Origin: Wyeomyia smithii
Taxonomy: Eukaryota; Arthropoda; Insecta; Diptera; Culicidae
Direction of reading: 5' to 3'
NCBI RefSeq assembly: GCF_029784165.1
Contig: NC_073696.1
Coordinates: 173,094,912 to 173,158,911, forward strand
DNA length: 64,000 nucleotides
Both the position numbers and the translations under genes were made by a program. Each line of letters starts with the position of its first letter. The first letter of the stretch is position 1. Of the stretch, positions 17,880-29,888 are shown one piece after another. The notes under the pieces were generated by a model. That model was not told the origin of the DNA. It ran no database searches and was given only the letters and a program-made list of their open reading frames with translations.

Positions 17880-18205
17880 CATATAGCAAAAGTCTGCCTA
17901 CTGATAGAGAAATCTAATCGATTGGAGATGTTGACTAGGATCCTAGGCATGTTGGAAAATATTGAGTTGTTCGGCCCAATTGACACTCCTGGTCACCAGG
18001 GTAGATATGGGAAAATTCAAGATTTTTCGATTTTTCCCCATATAAGCCTCCCCCTTATCGCATATAGCAAAAGTCTGCCTACTGATAGAGAAATCTAATC
18101 GATTGGAGATGTTGACTAGGACCCTAGGCATGTTGGAAAATATTGAGTTGTTCGGCCGAATTGACATTCTTAGTCACCACGGTGGATATGGTAAAATTCA
18201 AGATT
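17880..18205. repeat. 181-bp satellite, right part
   Basis: Continuation of the array after the hAT insertion. The next CATATAGC boundary is at 18061, again 181 bp on. It fades after about 18200 (GGTAAAATTCAAGATTTG). In all about three and a half to four units are present. Confidence 0.9.
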
Positions 18206-19090
18206 TGTATTACGGTAAATCTTCATTGAAGTCTTGAAGTGTCAACTTCTGATGCGTCACGGGGCCCCAAATTTTACAAGAATGATTGAAAAGCTATTAT
18301 CCTTTTTTGTTTGATCTGATCTCTGGAGCATATTTTCCCTTTTGTCGATTAGTGTTATCAATTGGTTATTTTAAGACACACCTTCACGGCAATATAGCAG
18401 ATTTCGAATTCTGGTTCAATTCCTAAATAAATATTTTGTTTATAATCTTCATTATAAAATTTAGGATATAAGAAGTTTCAATTTTTCAATTAAACCTTTA
18501 TGCCAAACACTGCTGAATGCTCATTCTTTGTCTAGCAAAATATATTCATAAGTACAGCTCGTTTAACAGAATTTTGTTGTCCCCGGCAATGCAGCGTATT
18601 TTGCGGCACCCGAATAATAATATTGAATTCTGATATTTGCTACTATAGGAAACAAGAAAACGAAGACAATTCAAACAGCAATTCGATTGTCTTCCCGGTC
18701 GCAAAAAACTAGCCCCACTCACCCCACTTTGAGTCGACAGCGGAAATGTAGTATCCACTTGGCTTGGCTGCACAAACATGAATATCGAGTTCTTCTGCAC
18801 TGATAGACGACGAGTGACCAGCACTCTATTCATACATTGCTCGGTGCCGTACTGTTGCCTGTGCCCGCATGTTTTCCTTCAAGACATCAGTTTTAATAAC
18901 ATTCTAACAGCAGATCGTGGAACTGTCTGAAAAAGGAGGTGGCCTAGGTTCATGGAAGCAACCATAAGTAAAAAAAAAAATAAAAAAAAAAAAATAGTTG
19001 AACTATTAGGACGGGGAGATTCTGTCAAATTTTTGTTTGCCACTGCTATACTGGATATCACAGCAGGCAATTGGTGTCTACTCATGAAGG
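18206..19090. other. Intergenic, no gene recognised
   Basis: Nothing with conserved coding features. A minus-strand frame at 18546-18833 is open for 95 codons but has no recognisable motif, start context or splice sites. A poly-A stretch at 18970-18992 hints at an old retroposed end. Confidence 0.35.
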
Positions 19091-19345
19091 CTGTGCCAGG
19101 CATGCTCGCATGTGATTGGTACATTGTTCGTGAAAATTTGACCTTGAAACTTTTATGAAATTTTAACTGTTTAACAATGAAGTGATAATGATAACTGAAG
19201 AATCACAAAATTGTTCATCATTTTATAAATCCAACGACATATTGATTACATATTGTGATCCATCATGTGGATATGACAGTATTACCGTTTGAAATCTTTC
19301 ATTCCGACGTTACACCTTGGTTCTAGTTAGTTTCCGCAGAATGTA
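19091..19345 (+). repeat. Direct duplication, copy 1 (family B)
   Basis: GCTGTGCCAGGCATGCTCGC to GCAGAATGTATCT is repeated at 19577-19815 with about 85-90% similarity by eye. The two flank a 230-bp non-matching middle. The outer edge, ATTCCGACGTTACA...GAATGTATCT, resembles 1270-1330, linking this to family A flanks. Confidence 0.75.
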
Positions 19346-19576
19346 TCTCAATATAGTGCCGTTAGACGTAGTTCTACTGATCACAAATTCATCATAGTTT
19401 TTGGGACAGTAGGGGACATTTGGAAATTTTCCGTTGTTCCGGATTTATCGAGGGGTACCTTGGGGTAACTACCCTTCCAGAGACACAGGCAAAAACGGTA
19501 GCGAAACCTTGCTTGCGACATATCAAACTTTAAGTTTTTGCAAAAGAACACTATTAACGATCGATATTTGGCCGTC

Positions 19577-19815
19577 TGTGCCAGGCGTGCTCGCATTGTT
19601 GGTGAAAATTCGACCTTGAAACTTTTATTCAGTTTTCACTGTTTAACAATGAAGTGATAATGAAAATTGAAGAATCACAAAATTGTCCATCATTTTATCA
19701 ATCCAATGACATATTGATTATTGTGATCCATCATGTGGTTACATCAGTATAACCGTTTGAAATCTTTCATTCCGACGTTACATCTTGGTTTTAGTTTTCG
19801 CGGAATGTATCTGGA
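19577..19815 (+). repeat. Direct duplication, copy 2 (family B)
   Basis: Second copy of the repeat at 19091-19345, from TCTGTGCCAGGCGTGCTCGC to GCGGAATGTATCTGG. Same orientation. A pair of long terminal repeats was considered but no internal coding sequence or TG...CA ends support that. Confidence 0.75.
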
Positions 19816-20034
19816 TCAGGGATGATATTTGTTGACACTATTGAGTTAAAGTGAAAAAAAGCATCCATAAACGTTATTTTTTTACAATCCTTTCAGAGTT
19901 CTCCCTTTCCGCTTTTTGCATGGAAGTGAACTGTCAAAACACCTCATCGGTCAGTGTCAGTGAAAAAGTGTTTCGGTGAGGTTCATTTTGGTTGAGTGGA
20001 CTGTTTGTTTTTCTTTTTCGCTTTGAAGTGAAGA

Positions 20035-20490
20035 TCATTTGGTTGGATTTGTCGTCAAATGCGCGCGATCTATTTCATCTGAGTATAACAGCACGTTACT
20101 AGGACAAAAATCTAGTGCCCCCTTAATGTCCAAGAACACAAATGCCATTTGTTCTTTGCGAGCATAGTCTAGCTGAATATCTGTAGAAAGCAACGCAAGA
20201 CAATCATTCGTTTCTTTGGCACGGCGGAAGCCAAATTGAGTATCTGATAGTAGACCGTTTGATTCGACCCAATGGTCTAAACGACGGAGTATCATTTTCT
20301 CCTTCAATTTCCGGATACAGGATAGCATTGCAGTCGGCCTACAAGCGCCTCTTGGCATTGCCGCGTAGATTCTTCAACAAGTTGAATTTGATTCTATCTA
20401 ACCCAGGCGCGTTATTGTTTCAGGACAGGAGGGCAACTGAAAATTCTGCCATCGTAAAAGGTGATTCTATTGTGTCTTGGCCCGGAACTA
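20035..20490 (-). pseudogene. LINE reverse transcriptase fragment
   Basis: On the minus strand the RT N-terminal part is recognisable. NNNAPGLDRIKFNLLKNL (about 20410-20355 region) is followed after an internal deletion by RPTAMLSCIRKL, EKMILRRLDHWVESNGLLSD and TQFGFRRAKETNDCLALLST, then VFLDIKGALD. These are palm/finger motifs 1 to 3 of non-LTR retrotransposons. Stops, an internal deletion and truncation on both sides make it dead. The clade could be LOA, I or Jockey-like; I cannot decide. Confidence 0.8.
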
Positions 20491-20834
20491 CCTACCTATG
20501 TAGTTTTATTTTTGGTTGCAAATAATCAACACGCTGGTGGTAAGAAAAAATTTCCTCCTGCCTCGAACTTTTATTCAAGTTGTAAGCCGATTTTTAATTT
20601 TATTTCATCTATTTTTCCCTTGAAACAAAGTTTGTTAAAACAGGTAACACTACTGAACTAGGATTCATAAGTGAAATATTTTTCGAAATTGAATATCAGC
20701 TGATTTTTTGGTTGAAAACAAATCGATTTTATAAGGATACACGACGCCTGTATTGGTGAGATCTGGCGTAGAAAGCTCTATTGAGGTAAACATAGTTGAG
20801 GAAGAAGAAGACACTTGTCTGTATTAGTAGCGAA
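20491..20834. other. No feature recognised
   Basis: AT-rich sequence after the LINE fragment. No conserved frame and no clear inverted repeat. Confidence 0.3.
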
Positions 20835-20940
20835 AAATTGGGTTGTTTAGCTGTATCATTTTTTTATATCATCTGAAAGAGCTGCATTTTTTAAGCAAAA
20901 CGTGATTTTCAAAAATTTTCTATCGCTGACCTTTAAGGCT
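20835..20940 (+). mobile_element. Partial AATTGGGTTGTT MITE
   Basis: AATTGGGTTGTTTAGCTGTA followed by TATATCATCTGAAAGAGCTG and TTAAGCAAAACGTGATTT matches the left half of the elements at 22831 and 50487. The right half is absent. Confidence 0.65.
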
Positions 20941-21897
20941 GTATTACCACATACATAAGCCATACGTAACATTGGCGATTTTTCTGGTACACGTTGCCCC
21001 ACAGTACCCCGTACTCCGTCCTGTCAAACTACACGACAAATGATGAACGAAATTACTTTTCTTTTTTTCGGCTTAGGCCGTTACAAATTTTATTTTCATT
21101 TTATGTCACCCCCCCCCCCCCCTTTCAAAAATCTTGAATATTGGAGGGGGAAGAAAATAAAGCTCAAACCGTTTTGTTCATTTCATTGGTTTTCCGACAG
21201 CATAAATGCTTAATTTAGCAACAAACAAGTCAGGTGACAGCGAGAGTGTCGTCGAAAGGCAAGCAAAATAAATAATCGGAATATATATAGTTTGCTTGTC
21301 TTTCAAATTGCTTTTTTCCCAAGCAAACTCTGAAGCTAAGGTACACTAAAGTTTGTTATTTTTTGTGGGTAGCAACGCAAACACTCCTGTTCTGACTACA
21401 GACGGTGTTATGAACAGATACGCAAAGAGTGAGGTCGAAAACTCCAAGTGAACCGTCAAATCGAGGCTCTAAGTGTGCAAAGTAAACAAACTCATGCGTG
21501 TTACTTTTCGTACAGAATATGTGTTGCGATCAGTTTAAATTCTGTGAATCACGTGCAATTATGGTTCCAACGAAAAATGTGTTCGTCATGCTCATGTTAT
21601 GAGTGATGCAGTGGAAATTTTTAAAATTGTATGAACAAGCACTGAAACTCAGTAATATATCCTTACAAAGTTTCGAAATTTCATTACACTTTCTAGTGCG
21701 TATGAAAAGTCATGCGAAAATAAATGTGGTTGCCAGAATTGTTTAAAATAATATATTAGCAAAGGGTTGCCATATTTACTGCTTTTCTCTTTGCGTATCT
21801 TTTTATAACACAGTCTCTAGTTCTGACTACAAGTTACCTTCGCTTTTAGTCCTCCACGCACCTCCTCTCGCCTGGTATGAAGCCAGTCGTAAAGAAA
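20941..21897. other. No gene recognised; C-run at 21109-21122
   Basis: Contains a run of fourteen C residues followed within 30 bases by GGAGGGGG. Otherwise nothing is identified: no family-level coding similarity and no flanking duplications. Confidence 0.35.
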
Positions 21898-22228
21898 GCA
21901 ATGGGCGATCTTTGAAAAAAAAATCGATTCTCCTGCATCGATTCATCAAAGTCAATAAAATCGACTCGCAAAAAGATCGAGCCTGAAAAATCGATTTAAC
22001 AAAAAATCGATTTTTGTTCGGTATAAGCTTTTTACGACTTTTTTGGCTATATTTATGGAGATTTTGTTTTGTTTGCGTTTTCTGGTTTATCAATCATGTT
22101 CAACGAGTTTTCGTACACAATATCTACTAACGATACGGCTTTTTTAGTTTATTGCCATCTTCTTTCACCACATGTACTCTTTTGGCGGTTTTTTTCTACT
22201 AAAAGTTTTCGCTGTCGCCCATCCCATG
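21898..22228. mobile_element. Possible hAT-like MITE rich in AAAATCGATTTT
   Basis: GCAATGGGCGATC at the left and TCGCCCATCCC at the right are inverted. The left 120 bp is packed with AAATCGATT words. A related arm ends at 25613 (GATCTTGCCCATTGC). No target duplication is visible, so the boundaries are provisional. Confidence 0.4.
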
Positions 22229-22379
22229 GATCATTTCACGAGACGTTTGTGAACTTGAATCATGAACGAAATTTTGACAGAAAGTTTAAAACCGCTGACA
22301 TAATGCACGTGAAAACACCAAGAACATCAGCAGGATCCGTGACACCTGTCAGTTCGTGAAATGGTCTATTGTTTCGGAT

Positions 22380-22830
22380 GTACCTACGTACATCGTAAAA
22401 AAAACCACGGTTATTCGAAAGTCCGCGTAAAAAACGCGCTAATTCAAAAATCCGCGTAAAAAAACAGCGCTTATTCAAAAATCCGCGAAAAAAAACACGT
22501 TTTTTTTAAATCCGCGTAAAGTAGTCCAGCAAGAAGGGCTATAGAAAAAGCCCGAGACGCTCTAGAACCAGTATTTAAAATTGTCCTCTTTGACAGTCAT
22601 TCCGGATCTTTCGGTGAGCGGAGGGTATTTTTTGGACTAAGTCTTTTACTAGATAAACACTTTAACGTTTCTGGTTCCAAACCCACGTTAATTCGGAAAT
22701 TCGCGAAAATTGTTTTGAATTAGCGCGATGTCGCGTAAAAAAACCCGCGTTAACTCAAAAATCCGCGTAAAAAAAACCGCGTAAAAAAATCCGCGTATAA
22801 AAAAACCGCGTAGAAAAAACCTGACTGTAA
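22380..22830. repeat. ATCCGCGTAAAAA minisatellite-like region
   Basis: Repeats of TTCAAAAATCCGCGTAAAAAA with decay occur at 22395-22520 and 22735-22822, around a 200-bp unique middle. Fragments of the same word occur near 58350-58400. It looks like the two halves of a dispersed element with repetitive ends. Confidence 0.6.
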
Positions 22831-23157
22831 TTGGGTTGTTTAGCTATTTACGGATTTCAGATTTTTATATATCATCCAAAAGAGTGTAATTTTTTAAGCA
22901 AAACGTGATTTTTTAAACCTTTATATCATTTTCCTTCGGTTTTTAAATGAAAAATATAAATTCGCTCTAAATCGTTACATTCACAGTTGGTAGATGGGCA
23001 AACTGTCATTGTAGCGGTTTCGAGCAGATTTCAAGCAGTTTTAAATCGCGATTTAAAAAGCGAAGGAAAATGATAGAATTTTTTTTAAATCACGTTTTAC
23101 TTAGAAAATTCAGATCTTTCAGATGATATGAAAAACTGATATAGCTGAACAACCCAA
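22831..23157. mobile_element. MITE with AATT...GGGTTGTT termini (copy)
   Basis: TTGGGTTGTTTAGCTAT at the left pairs with ATAGCTGAACAACCCAA at the right. Inner arms also pair (ATATCATTTTCCTTCG with CGAAGGAAAATGATA). The flanks share AATT. A full second copy is at 50487-50801. Confidence 0.85.
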
Positions 23158-23960
23158 TTCATAAAAAAATCGGAGCATCCGCAGCACAAACTCAAATAAA
23201 CAAAAATGGCGAGCGCGACACCATGCAGAACCGAATACAGCACGGCATATACACGACCATTAAATTCAACTTTTGCAATATTTGAGTTCACGAGTACCCC
23301 GCTACTCATAGTTGAAAAATAAGCGCATATGCCTTTTCTACCTAAATCAAAAAAATTGGTGCTGGATAGTAAACACCCACAACGATAGTAAACAACGTCA
23401 AACAATTTTCAAAAAGTGCACTGATATCCAAAATGGTAAATTCAATATCCAATGCAATGCAAAATTTCAGCTAAATCGGAATTCAGGAGTATTTGGTCTA
23501 AATTTCACTTTCTCGACTTATGAAGAAAAGCACAGTTTGTAATAGTTTTTTTCTGTGCCAAATGTCTTATGCCTTGTTCACACTATAGCAAATATCACGT
23601 GATATCGCGTATCTTGAAACATACATACATCTAGTTTTCACGGAAAATTTGGAGTATGGGATTTGAAATCAAGATGGGCGATATTACATCATGTGAACGG
23701 ATTATTAGAAATGTATAAAATGTCGAGGTAGGGTGTTATCCAAAAAATCGAAATTTTGCTAACTGTTCGTGAAGGCGAGATTTTGAACACTACTTCTAAA
23801 TAAAACTGTCAAAGTCAATTTCCATTGTCACCCCAATGTACACCAATCAGTTAGTAATGATTGTATACAATATATGTCAAACTTTCGAGACGGTTTGTGG
23901 TCTGGTAATTTATATTCAGTTCGAGGTGCAAACTTGTCTCGTCGTTCTTTTCATCCTCGC
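23158..23960. other. No gene recognised
   Basis: Within it, TTGTTCACACTATAG at 23574 and ATCATGTGAACGG at 23691 are loosely inverted around an ATATCACGTGATAT palindrome. This may be a small degenerate element. Nothing coding is recognised. Confidence 0.35.
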
Positions 23961-24194
23961 TAGGGATGGGCGAACGGCTCACGAGCCGTTCATATGAACC
24001 GGTTCTTGGAAAAGAGCGAAAGAACGAACGGCTCACGAAAAAGAGCCACGGTTCTTTGGACGCACCAGAACTGGTTGGTTCGCACGAACCCGAAGTTTAC
24101 CGAGACAACACGAACTGTCAACGCTCGTGAATCATTGCGATCCATGAGTCAGTTCAGAGCCGCTCTTGCAAAAGAGCCGTTTCACCCACCCCTA
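23961..24194. mobile_element. Non-autonomous hAT element rich in GAACGGCTC
   Basis: Begins TAGGGATGGGCGAACGGCTC and ends GAGCCGTTTCACCCACCCCTA. Inner GAACGGCTCACGA/GAGCCG repeats lie on both strands. The flanks ATCCTCGC and ATCCTTGA agree at six of eight positions, an aged 8-bp duplication. The terminus matches that of the element at 478. Confidence 0.82.
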
Positions 24195-24253
24195 ATCCTT
24201 GATATATTTCACAACGCATGCGTATTAGCGAAATTTCATACGGGTTGTCTATT

Positions 24254-24523
24254 GATGTCGCGTTTACATAGGCAAAAAATAGTTACTGCGTTAAAAATAC
24301 TGGAGGGACTTAATTTGGCTGCGGATTGTTCTTTTTCAACTCGACGACAAGGTTATCCAGCTTCCCTGACCTACAGAAAACGTCAAAATGGGCTGCGTGC
24401 ACTATCCGCCATTACCGTTCGTGAAAAGCTGGATTTGCTGGAACCTTATGGGGGTGGTGACATACTGATGAAAAAAGTTGTCATGGACGTAGACAATTGT
24501 TTGAACCAACAAAATGTCTATTG
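24254..24523 (+). CDS. Unrecognised 89-aa ORF
   Basis: ATG at 24254 opens a frame ending at TGA 24521-24523. The composition is protein-like and not repetitive: a basic N-terminus (MSRLHRQKIVTALKILEGLN), then QGYPASLTYRKRQNGLRAL and a C-terminal VREKLDLLEPYGGG. I see no motif or family, no obvious splice sites and no promoter. It lies between two hAT elements. It could be an exon of a small gene or a fortuitous frame. Confidence 0.3.
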
Positions 24524-24557
24524 AATTTTAGCCCATTCTTTAACTCTGTTCATCCCG

Positions 24558-25281
24558 GTAAAATTAAGTTAGCGGTTTAGCGATTTCGCTAATTTTCGAG
24601 CTGGTTAGCGAAACTGTTAGCGTCGCTAAAATTTTGGCCTTCGAAACACTAATCGCTAATTCGCTAAATTTTGTAGAGAAGCGACAATAGAAATATTTAG
24701 AAAAACTGTGAATTGCTGATGGCGTACGTAAATTGCTTCGAAAGATGAACATACTTTACTGCGAAAGTTACTTTTGTCAGTCTTTTTACCCTAGAATGGA
24801 GTTCCAGTTATCGTACAAGCCACAGGAGCATTTTGAAGAACAAGCTTTGCAATGTAATTTGTAATTTGCAATGCGCTTGAAATTATGACAACTTTGGTTT
24901 TACTTTTTCGATTCAGATAATAATTGAATTTTTATGAAAACATTCCTAAGAGTATCTATTTTTAATGCAAGCTAAATAACTTTTGTTATTCTTGTTTTTA
25001 CGAAATCAAGTATAAATACCGTTTCGTGAACCTCTTATTGTAAATAGCTTTAAAAAGTAATTGTTTTCGTTTGTTTTAACGAAAAAGATCGAAGTGGTCC
25101 AAATCTTACAAAAAACGAGCAGTAAATATAGCGATATGAACATTTACATATTAAAAAGTTAGCGATTAGCGAAAGTTCCGCTAATGTGGGTTTAGCGTTT
25201 AGCGATTATCGAACTAAATTTTTTGGTTAGCGGCTTAGCGATTAGCGTCGCTAAGTTTTCGGTTAGCGGTGCCCACCACTG
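24558..25281. mobile_element. hAT element, GCTAAYCGCTAA family (copy 2, left-truncated)
   Basis: Similar to 17084-17879 through its length. The right end GGTGCCCACCACTG is intact at 25281, but the left end starts within the subterminal GTTAGCGGTTTAGCG repeats and lacks CAGTGGTGGGC. No target duplication can therefore be read. Confidence 0.85.
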
Positions 25282-25489
25282 CAATTTTCAGATCAGTGTC
25301 TGAATTCCGAGCACACACTTCTTCGGAGAGAAGAAAAAAATTTCGTATACTATCAATGAAGAAATTTTCTTCTCTTCAAAGAAAAGTGTTCTCGGAATTC
25401 GGCCGCAGATTACGTTAGCAATAATAAATGCAATCACTATTGTTTGCAATCCGTTTTGCACACATTTATTTTTCAGGCGGAAAAAACGA

Positions 25490-25613
25490 TCTTGCCATCC
25501 AAAAGATCGATTTCAGTAAAAAATCGCGCGTACAGAAATCGATTCAAAAAATCGATGAATCGACTAGAAAAGATCGATTTTGCAAAAATCGGATCGATCT
25601 TGCCCATTGCTAA
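25490..25613. mobile_element. ATCGATTTT-rich MITE end
   Basis: AAAGATCGATTTCAG, AAATCGATTCAAAAAATCGA and GATCGATTTTGC repeats end in GGATCGATCTTGCCCATTGC. The terminus is the complement of that at 21898. The left limit is uncertain. Confidence 0.45.
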
Positions 25614-25639
25614 AAGAAATCAAAGCTAACTGCGTCCAC

Positions 25640-26521
25640 ATCTGTTCAACTGAAGAACTAAAAACGAGCCAAATCTGTTTATTTTAAGTATCGACACATC
25701 TAGCGGTGGAGAGAACGCATTTTACACTCGAAATTTCATTACGCTTATATTCCATTCATTCAACAAAAGGACTGTATGAACTCTCGCCGCTTTTTCATCG
25801 AGAGAATCCTTTGTTCTCCCCGGTACTGGTATAGCGAGGGTGCCTTTTAATGATAAACGTACAGTAACACCCGCATATGTGCAACGGTTTTTATGCAGAT
25901 ATATTTTTAATAAATTTCATTGTTGCCCAAGTTGAAAACTGAATATCTTGACTAACGACAATCATTTTTTTTACATTGTACCTAATGTCGTAAGCATTGC
26001 TGGTACAGCGCGTCTGATATGCATTTCTAGCAATGTTAGGTATAAAAAACGGTACGAGAAAAAAATATTGTTAATCGAGAAATTCGATTTCCAAGTCCAA
26101 CGAAAATATTCAAGTAAATCAACTAACAGGTTAAAATAGCTCTAACAGTCGTGAGGTGTACGATCCAAGAAAATTTGTTAGACAATGTTTGAATGGCTGA
26201 CGAATTTTATTTTTATTTGTTTAATTGACGTTGATTGTGAATTGTTACTGAATTTCCACTTTAAAGATCTCTTGAATACGATCCTGTTTTAACTTGATTT
26301 TGATAGATTCAACTATTCAAGATCACCTTTTTGCCTGGTAATGACCAGCAAAGCAAAAAAAAAAATAGTTTTTTGATGCATGTTCAAATTATTGGAGCGA
26401 ACTGTTCGAACGATGCACTGTAAAATCAATGTAGGATGGAACAGCAAAAAATGAATGCGAAAGCTTGGGCACCGATTTGCTGCAGAGTTTTGTTCGAAGT
26501 TGCATATCTGTTCTGTGCTGT
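25640..26521 (+). repeat. Dispersed repeat family A (copy 3)
   Basis: Aligns with 1714-2516 over its whole length, with small indels (for example an extra block CGTAAGCATTGCTGGTACAG around 25990). Same strand, 24 kb apart. No coding sequence and no clear terminal repeats. Confidence 0.8.
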
Positions 26522-26654
26522 GCTTAACTAATATTCGGCACACGTGTTAAATTAGCACATAGCTATAGGTTCTGATGCAGGTGCATCGACAAAAACCGCC
26601 AAAAACGTAATAAAGGGCGAACGGCATTTTTAGGATGTAAGAAAGACATAGTAT

Positions 26655-27398
26655 CAGTGGTGGGCACCGCTAACCGAAAAATTAGCGACGCTAATCGCTA
26701 AGTCGCTAACCGGAAAATTTAGCTCGATAATCGCTAAACGCTAAACGCTAAACCCACATTAGCGGAACTTTCGCTAATCGCTAATCGCTAACTTTTTAAT
26801 ATGTAAATAGTCATATCACTATATTTATTGCTCGTGTTTTGTAAGATTTGGACCACTATGATCTCTTTTGGTTAAACAAACGAAAACAAAAATAACAAAA
26901 GTTATTTAGCTTGCATTGAAAATAGATACTCTTAGGAATGTTTTCATGAAAATTCAATTATTATCTGAATCGAAAAAGTAGAACCAAAGTTGTCATAATT
27001 TCAAGCGCATTGCAATTTACCAAAGTTCTTGGTGTGCCAAAAATTCAATCTAGACCTTGTGCTTGTTCTTCAAAATGCTCCTGTGGCTTGTACGATAGCT
27101 GGAACTCCATTCTAGGGTAAAAAAACTGACAAAAGTAACTTTCGCAGTAAAGTATGTTCATCTTTCGAAGCCATTTACGTACGCCATCAGCAATTCACAG
27201 TTTTTTCTAAATATTTCTATTGTCGCTTCTCCACAAAATTTAGCGAATTAGCGATTGGCGTTTCGAAGGCCATAATTTTAGCGACGCTAACAGTTTCGCT
27301 AACCAGCTCAAAAATTAGCGAAATCGCTAAATCGCTAACTAAATTTTAGCGTCGCTGATTAGCGAATTAGCGAATTAGCGGAATGGTGCCCACCACTG
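26655..27398. mobile_element. hAT element, GCTAAYCGCTAA family (copy 3, inverted)
   Basis: CAGTGGTGGGCACC ... GGTGCCCACCACTG with a perfect 8-bp duplication CATAGTAT (26647-26654 and 27399-27406). The interior is the reverse complement of the 17084 copy. Non-coding. Confidence 0.93.
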
Positions 27399-27406
27399 CA
27401 TAGTAT

Positions 27407-28415
27407 CAAAGATATCAAGCATGTAAATGAAATTTAAAGTTAGCCAAACCACTGTCGGTTAATTATGAACTTTATTTTATAGTTGCATGTCCAACAAGTT
27501 CTGTAATGTCATGGCATTACCATCAAAATTAGATTGTCAAGTGATGGAATAAGACAGTACCTGTTGTAGTTCATTGAGGATAGACTAAGAAAAAGTCAAG
27601 AAAATAATGGGGATTATAAACCTTTTTGCTCGAGAAAATAAGCAGTTTGGTTTTTTTAAGTGTGTAGCAATTTTTATATGCATTGAAATTGTAATTTTTC
27701 AATAGTACAATTATTCGATAGCAAAAAGTTGACCGAAGACGTTAATAACGAACATTTATAGAAAATTGATGAAAACCGGCTGTAACTCGCCAAAGCCATT
27801 TTATGCAAAACATCATATCGAGTTTCAAGTTCAGCTTATGGCGCGTGACAAGCCGCACTTGAAATCTTTCCAACTTTCTTCCTATTACTCAAAGCTCTAA
27901 CAAAATTTACAAAAATTTTCTCAAGAAGTTGTACTCAAAGATAAAGCAATATAATTTTTTCTCGATATTTTTAAAAATAGAAAAGACATTTAACCTGCAC
28001 AAGACATGCTGCAAATATTGTACCCCTAATTAATTCTTTAATTATACTACGACGTTCAAGATGCACGGAGAAAGGGATAATTATTTTGCTGATACGTGAA
28101 AATTTTAGCTGTTTCGAAAAAACTTAGAGTATAAGATAAACCCATTCCCGACGAGAGACATACAAACTTTGATTCAAGTTCAACAATTATACTTGAAAAT
28201 TTTCACGAAGAAATTATTCAGTAAGGTACAGATTGATCTTTGATTTGCAATACAGTTTGTGTTAATTATGTTTATAGTTGATGAGTAATAAGAATTTGAA
28301 GTTCATTTTTTGAGGTAAAAACTGATTTATCTCCGCCGGGATCGGGTTAAGCTATTGGCCATTGTTTCTGAACATTGTGTAAAATCTGATCAACAGTTTT
28401 GATTTTAGATAGTTT
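27407..28415. other. No feature recognised
   Basis: About 1 kb of AT-rich sequence with no recognisable coding domain, no repeat shared within the window and no inverted-repeat boundary. Confidence 0.4.
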
Positions 28416-28667
28416 GGTCGGCGTGCGACCAGACCGAACCAAGCGCCAGAAACATTATTTCGAGTAATCGGCGATCAAAGTTTACTCACCCCGTATGCTT
28501 CCTGCAAACTGCTGCAGAGAAATTTTGTTATAATACCATTATAAACTGTTCAAATGATTTCGTTTCTTCATGAAATATAGATTATCAATTTTAACATCCA
28601 CTAGTGTTAAAAACTCAATTTTCAAAAAAAAAAATGGCGCTTGGCTCGGTCTGGTCGCACGCCGACC
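28416..28667. mobile_element. 252-bp MITE with 33-bp GC-rich ends
   Basis: The ends beginning GGTCGGCGTGCGACCAGACC pair with the right end over about 33 bases, with one or two mismatches. GTTT flanks both sides (28412-28415 and 28668-28671), a possible 4-bp duplication. The GC-rich ends contrast with the AT-rich centre. Superfamily not assigned. Confidence 0.85.
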
Positions 28668-29888
28668 GTTTGATATATCAACATAAAATTTTCAAAGTTT
28701 TAAAAATTAAACATAGGTTTATCTACTATCCTGCAAATGCGCTACAGTAAGCCACCTTTTTTTATTTCTTATCAAATAATATTTGTTTGCTTATGTAGAA
28801 AAAGACAAAAACAAAGAAGTAGACAAAGGTGGTGGTAATGGGATGAGGATTGTTATGTTGTTACGCAACACTATAAAAGGTTTCTGTGATAAAACGCAGA
28901 TGACAGATGTTTCATGCGCGTCATTTATCATGTGTGAAGTTATATCGAAGTATTAGAGAGGGATTTAAATTACCCATCAATGATTAAAAAAGGACAGTAC
29001 TTCTTTATTCCAAGCTTTGCTATTGTTAATAACAAATTGCAGAGACAAACTTTTGCATGTGTGAATATTTTTTTGAGCAATCCAGTATTTTTTCATGAGC
29101 AATGGTTTTTGTAAATTGTTTTTTTTTTCAATCACATTCATTTTTAGTTATTTTGTAAGTTTAGTTTGAATATAACATATGTAACATCAAACAATTGAGA
29201 AAATGAACTATTATTCAAGTTATGAAATTTAAAAAAAATTAAATCGTTAGAAAACTATTTTTCGAAAATAGTTAAATAATGGAGAAAAAGTCTTTAGATA
29301 TTGGAGAAAACAGCTGAGCAGTGGATCCAAAGAAGCGAGATGCAGATTCGTTTTTGAGTAAGCAATCAATCCACGATCTACTGAAGGAAGGATTTATCAC
29401 AGTTAGATAATTAATTAAGTTTTTAACCAGCGCTGGCCATCTGCATCAAATTGTCGATAGTGTCTTAGTTACTTATCGAACTTCAACTCGATATTTAAAA
29501 AAAAATCATTTCAGATTAAATACCAACTTTCGATAGTTTAAAATGCATTTGAAAGTGGCTAGCCACTACGGACCAACTAGTAATAATAAGAAAGTGTTAT
29601 TTTTTAACATTTATTTGAGTGCAAGTTACAAACGTCATAACTTGCACACAAACTTTGATCAAAGATGTTTCTTTTTTTTCGTCTCGGTGTTATTTATTTT
29701 TTGCCACCCCCTCTGCTAACTTTGATAACCTTCCACAAAAAAAGAATTCGAAATTTGTATCAGCCTTGATTCGAGCCTCACTGAAAATCCCATAAGGAAC
29801 TGTCAACAAGTTCTTTACAATATCAATGCAGTATTTTTCGAGTTGGAACGAGACAAATGCAGGGCTGCGCAGGTACACTGCTTTCATA
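28668..29888. other. No feature recognised
   Basis: About 1.2 kb without a convincing gene or element. Short frames (for example minus 29690-29893) lack motifs. Confidence 0.4.

Noticed and set aside
19091..19815. Pair of long terminal repeats of an LTR retrotransposon
   Set aside because: The two direct copies are diverged, lack TG...CA ends and a 4-6 bp duplication, and enclose only about 230 bp of non-coding sequence.
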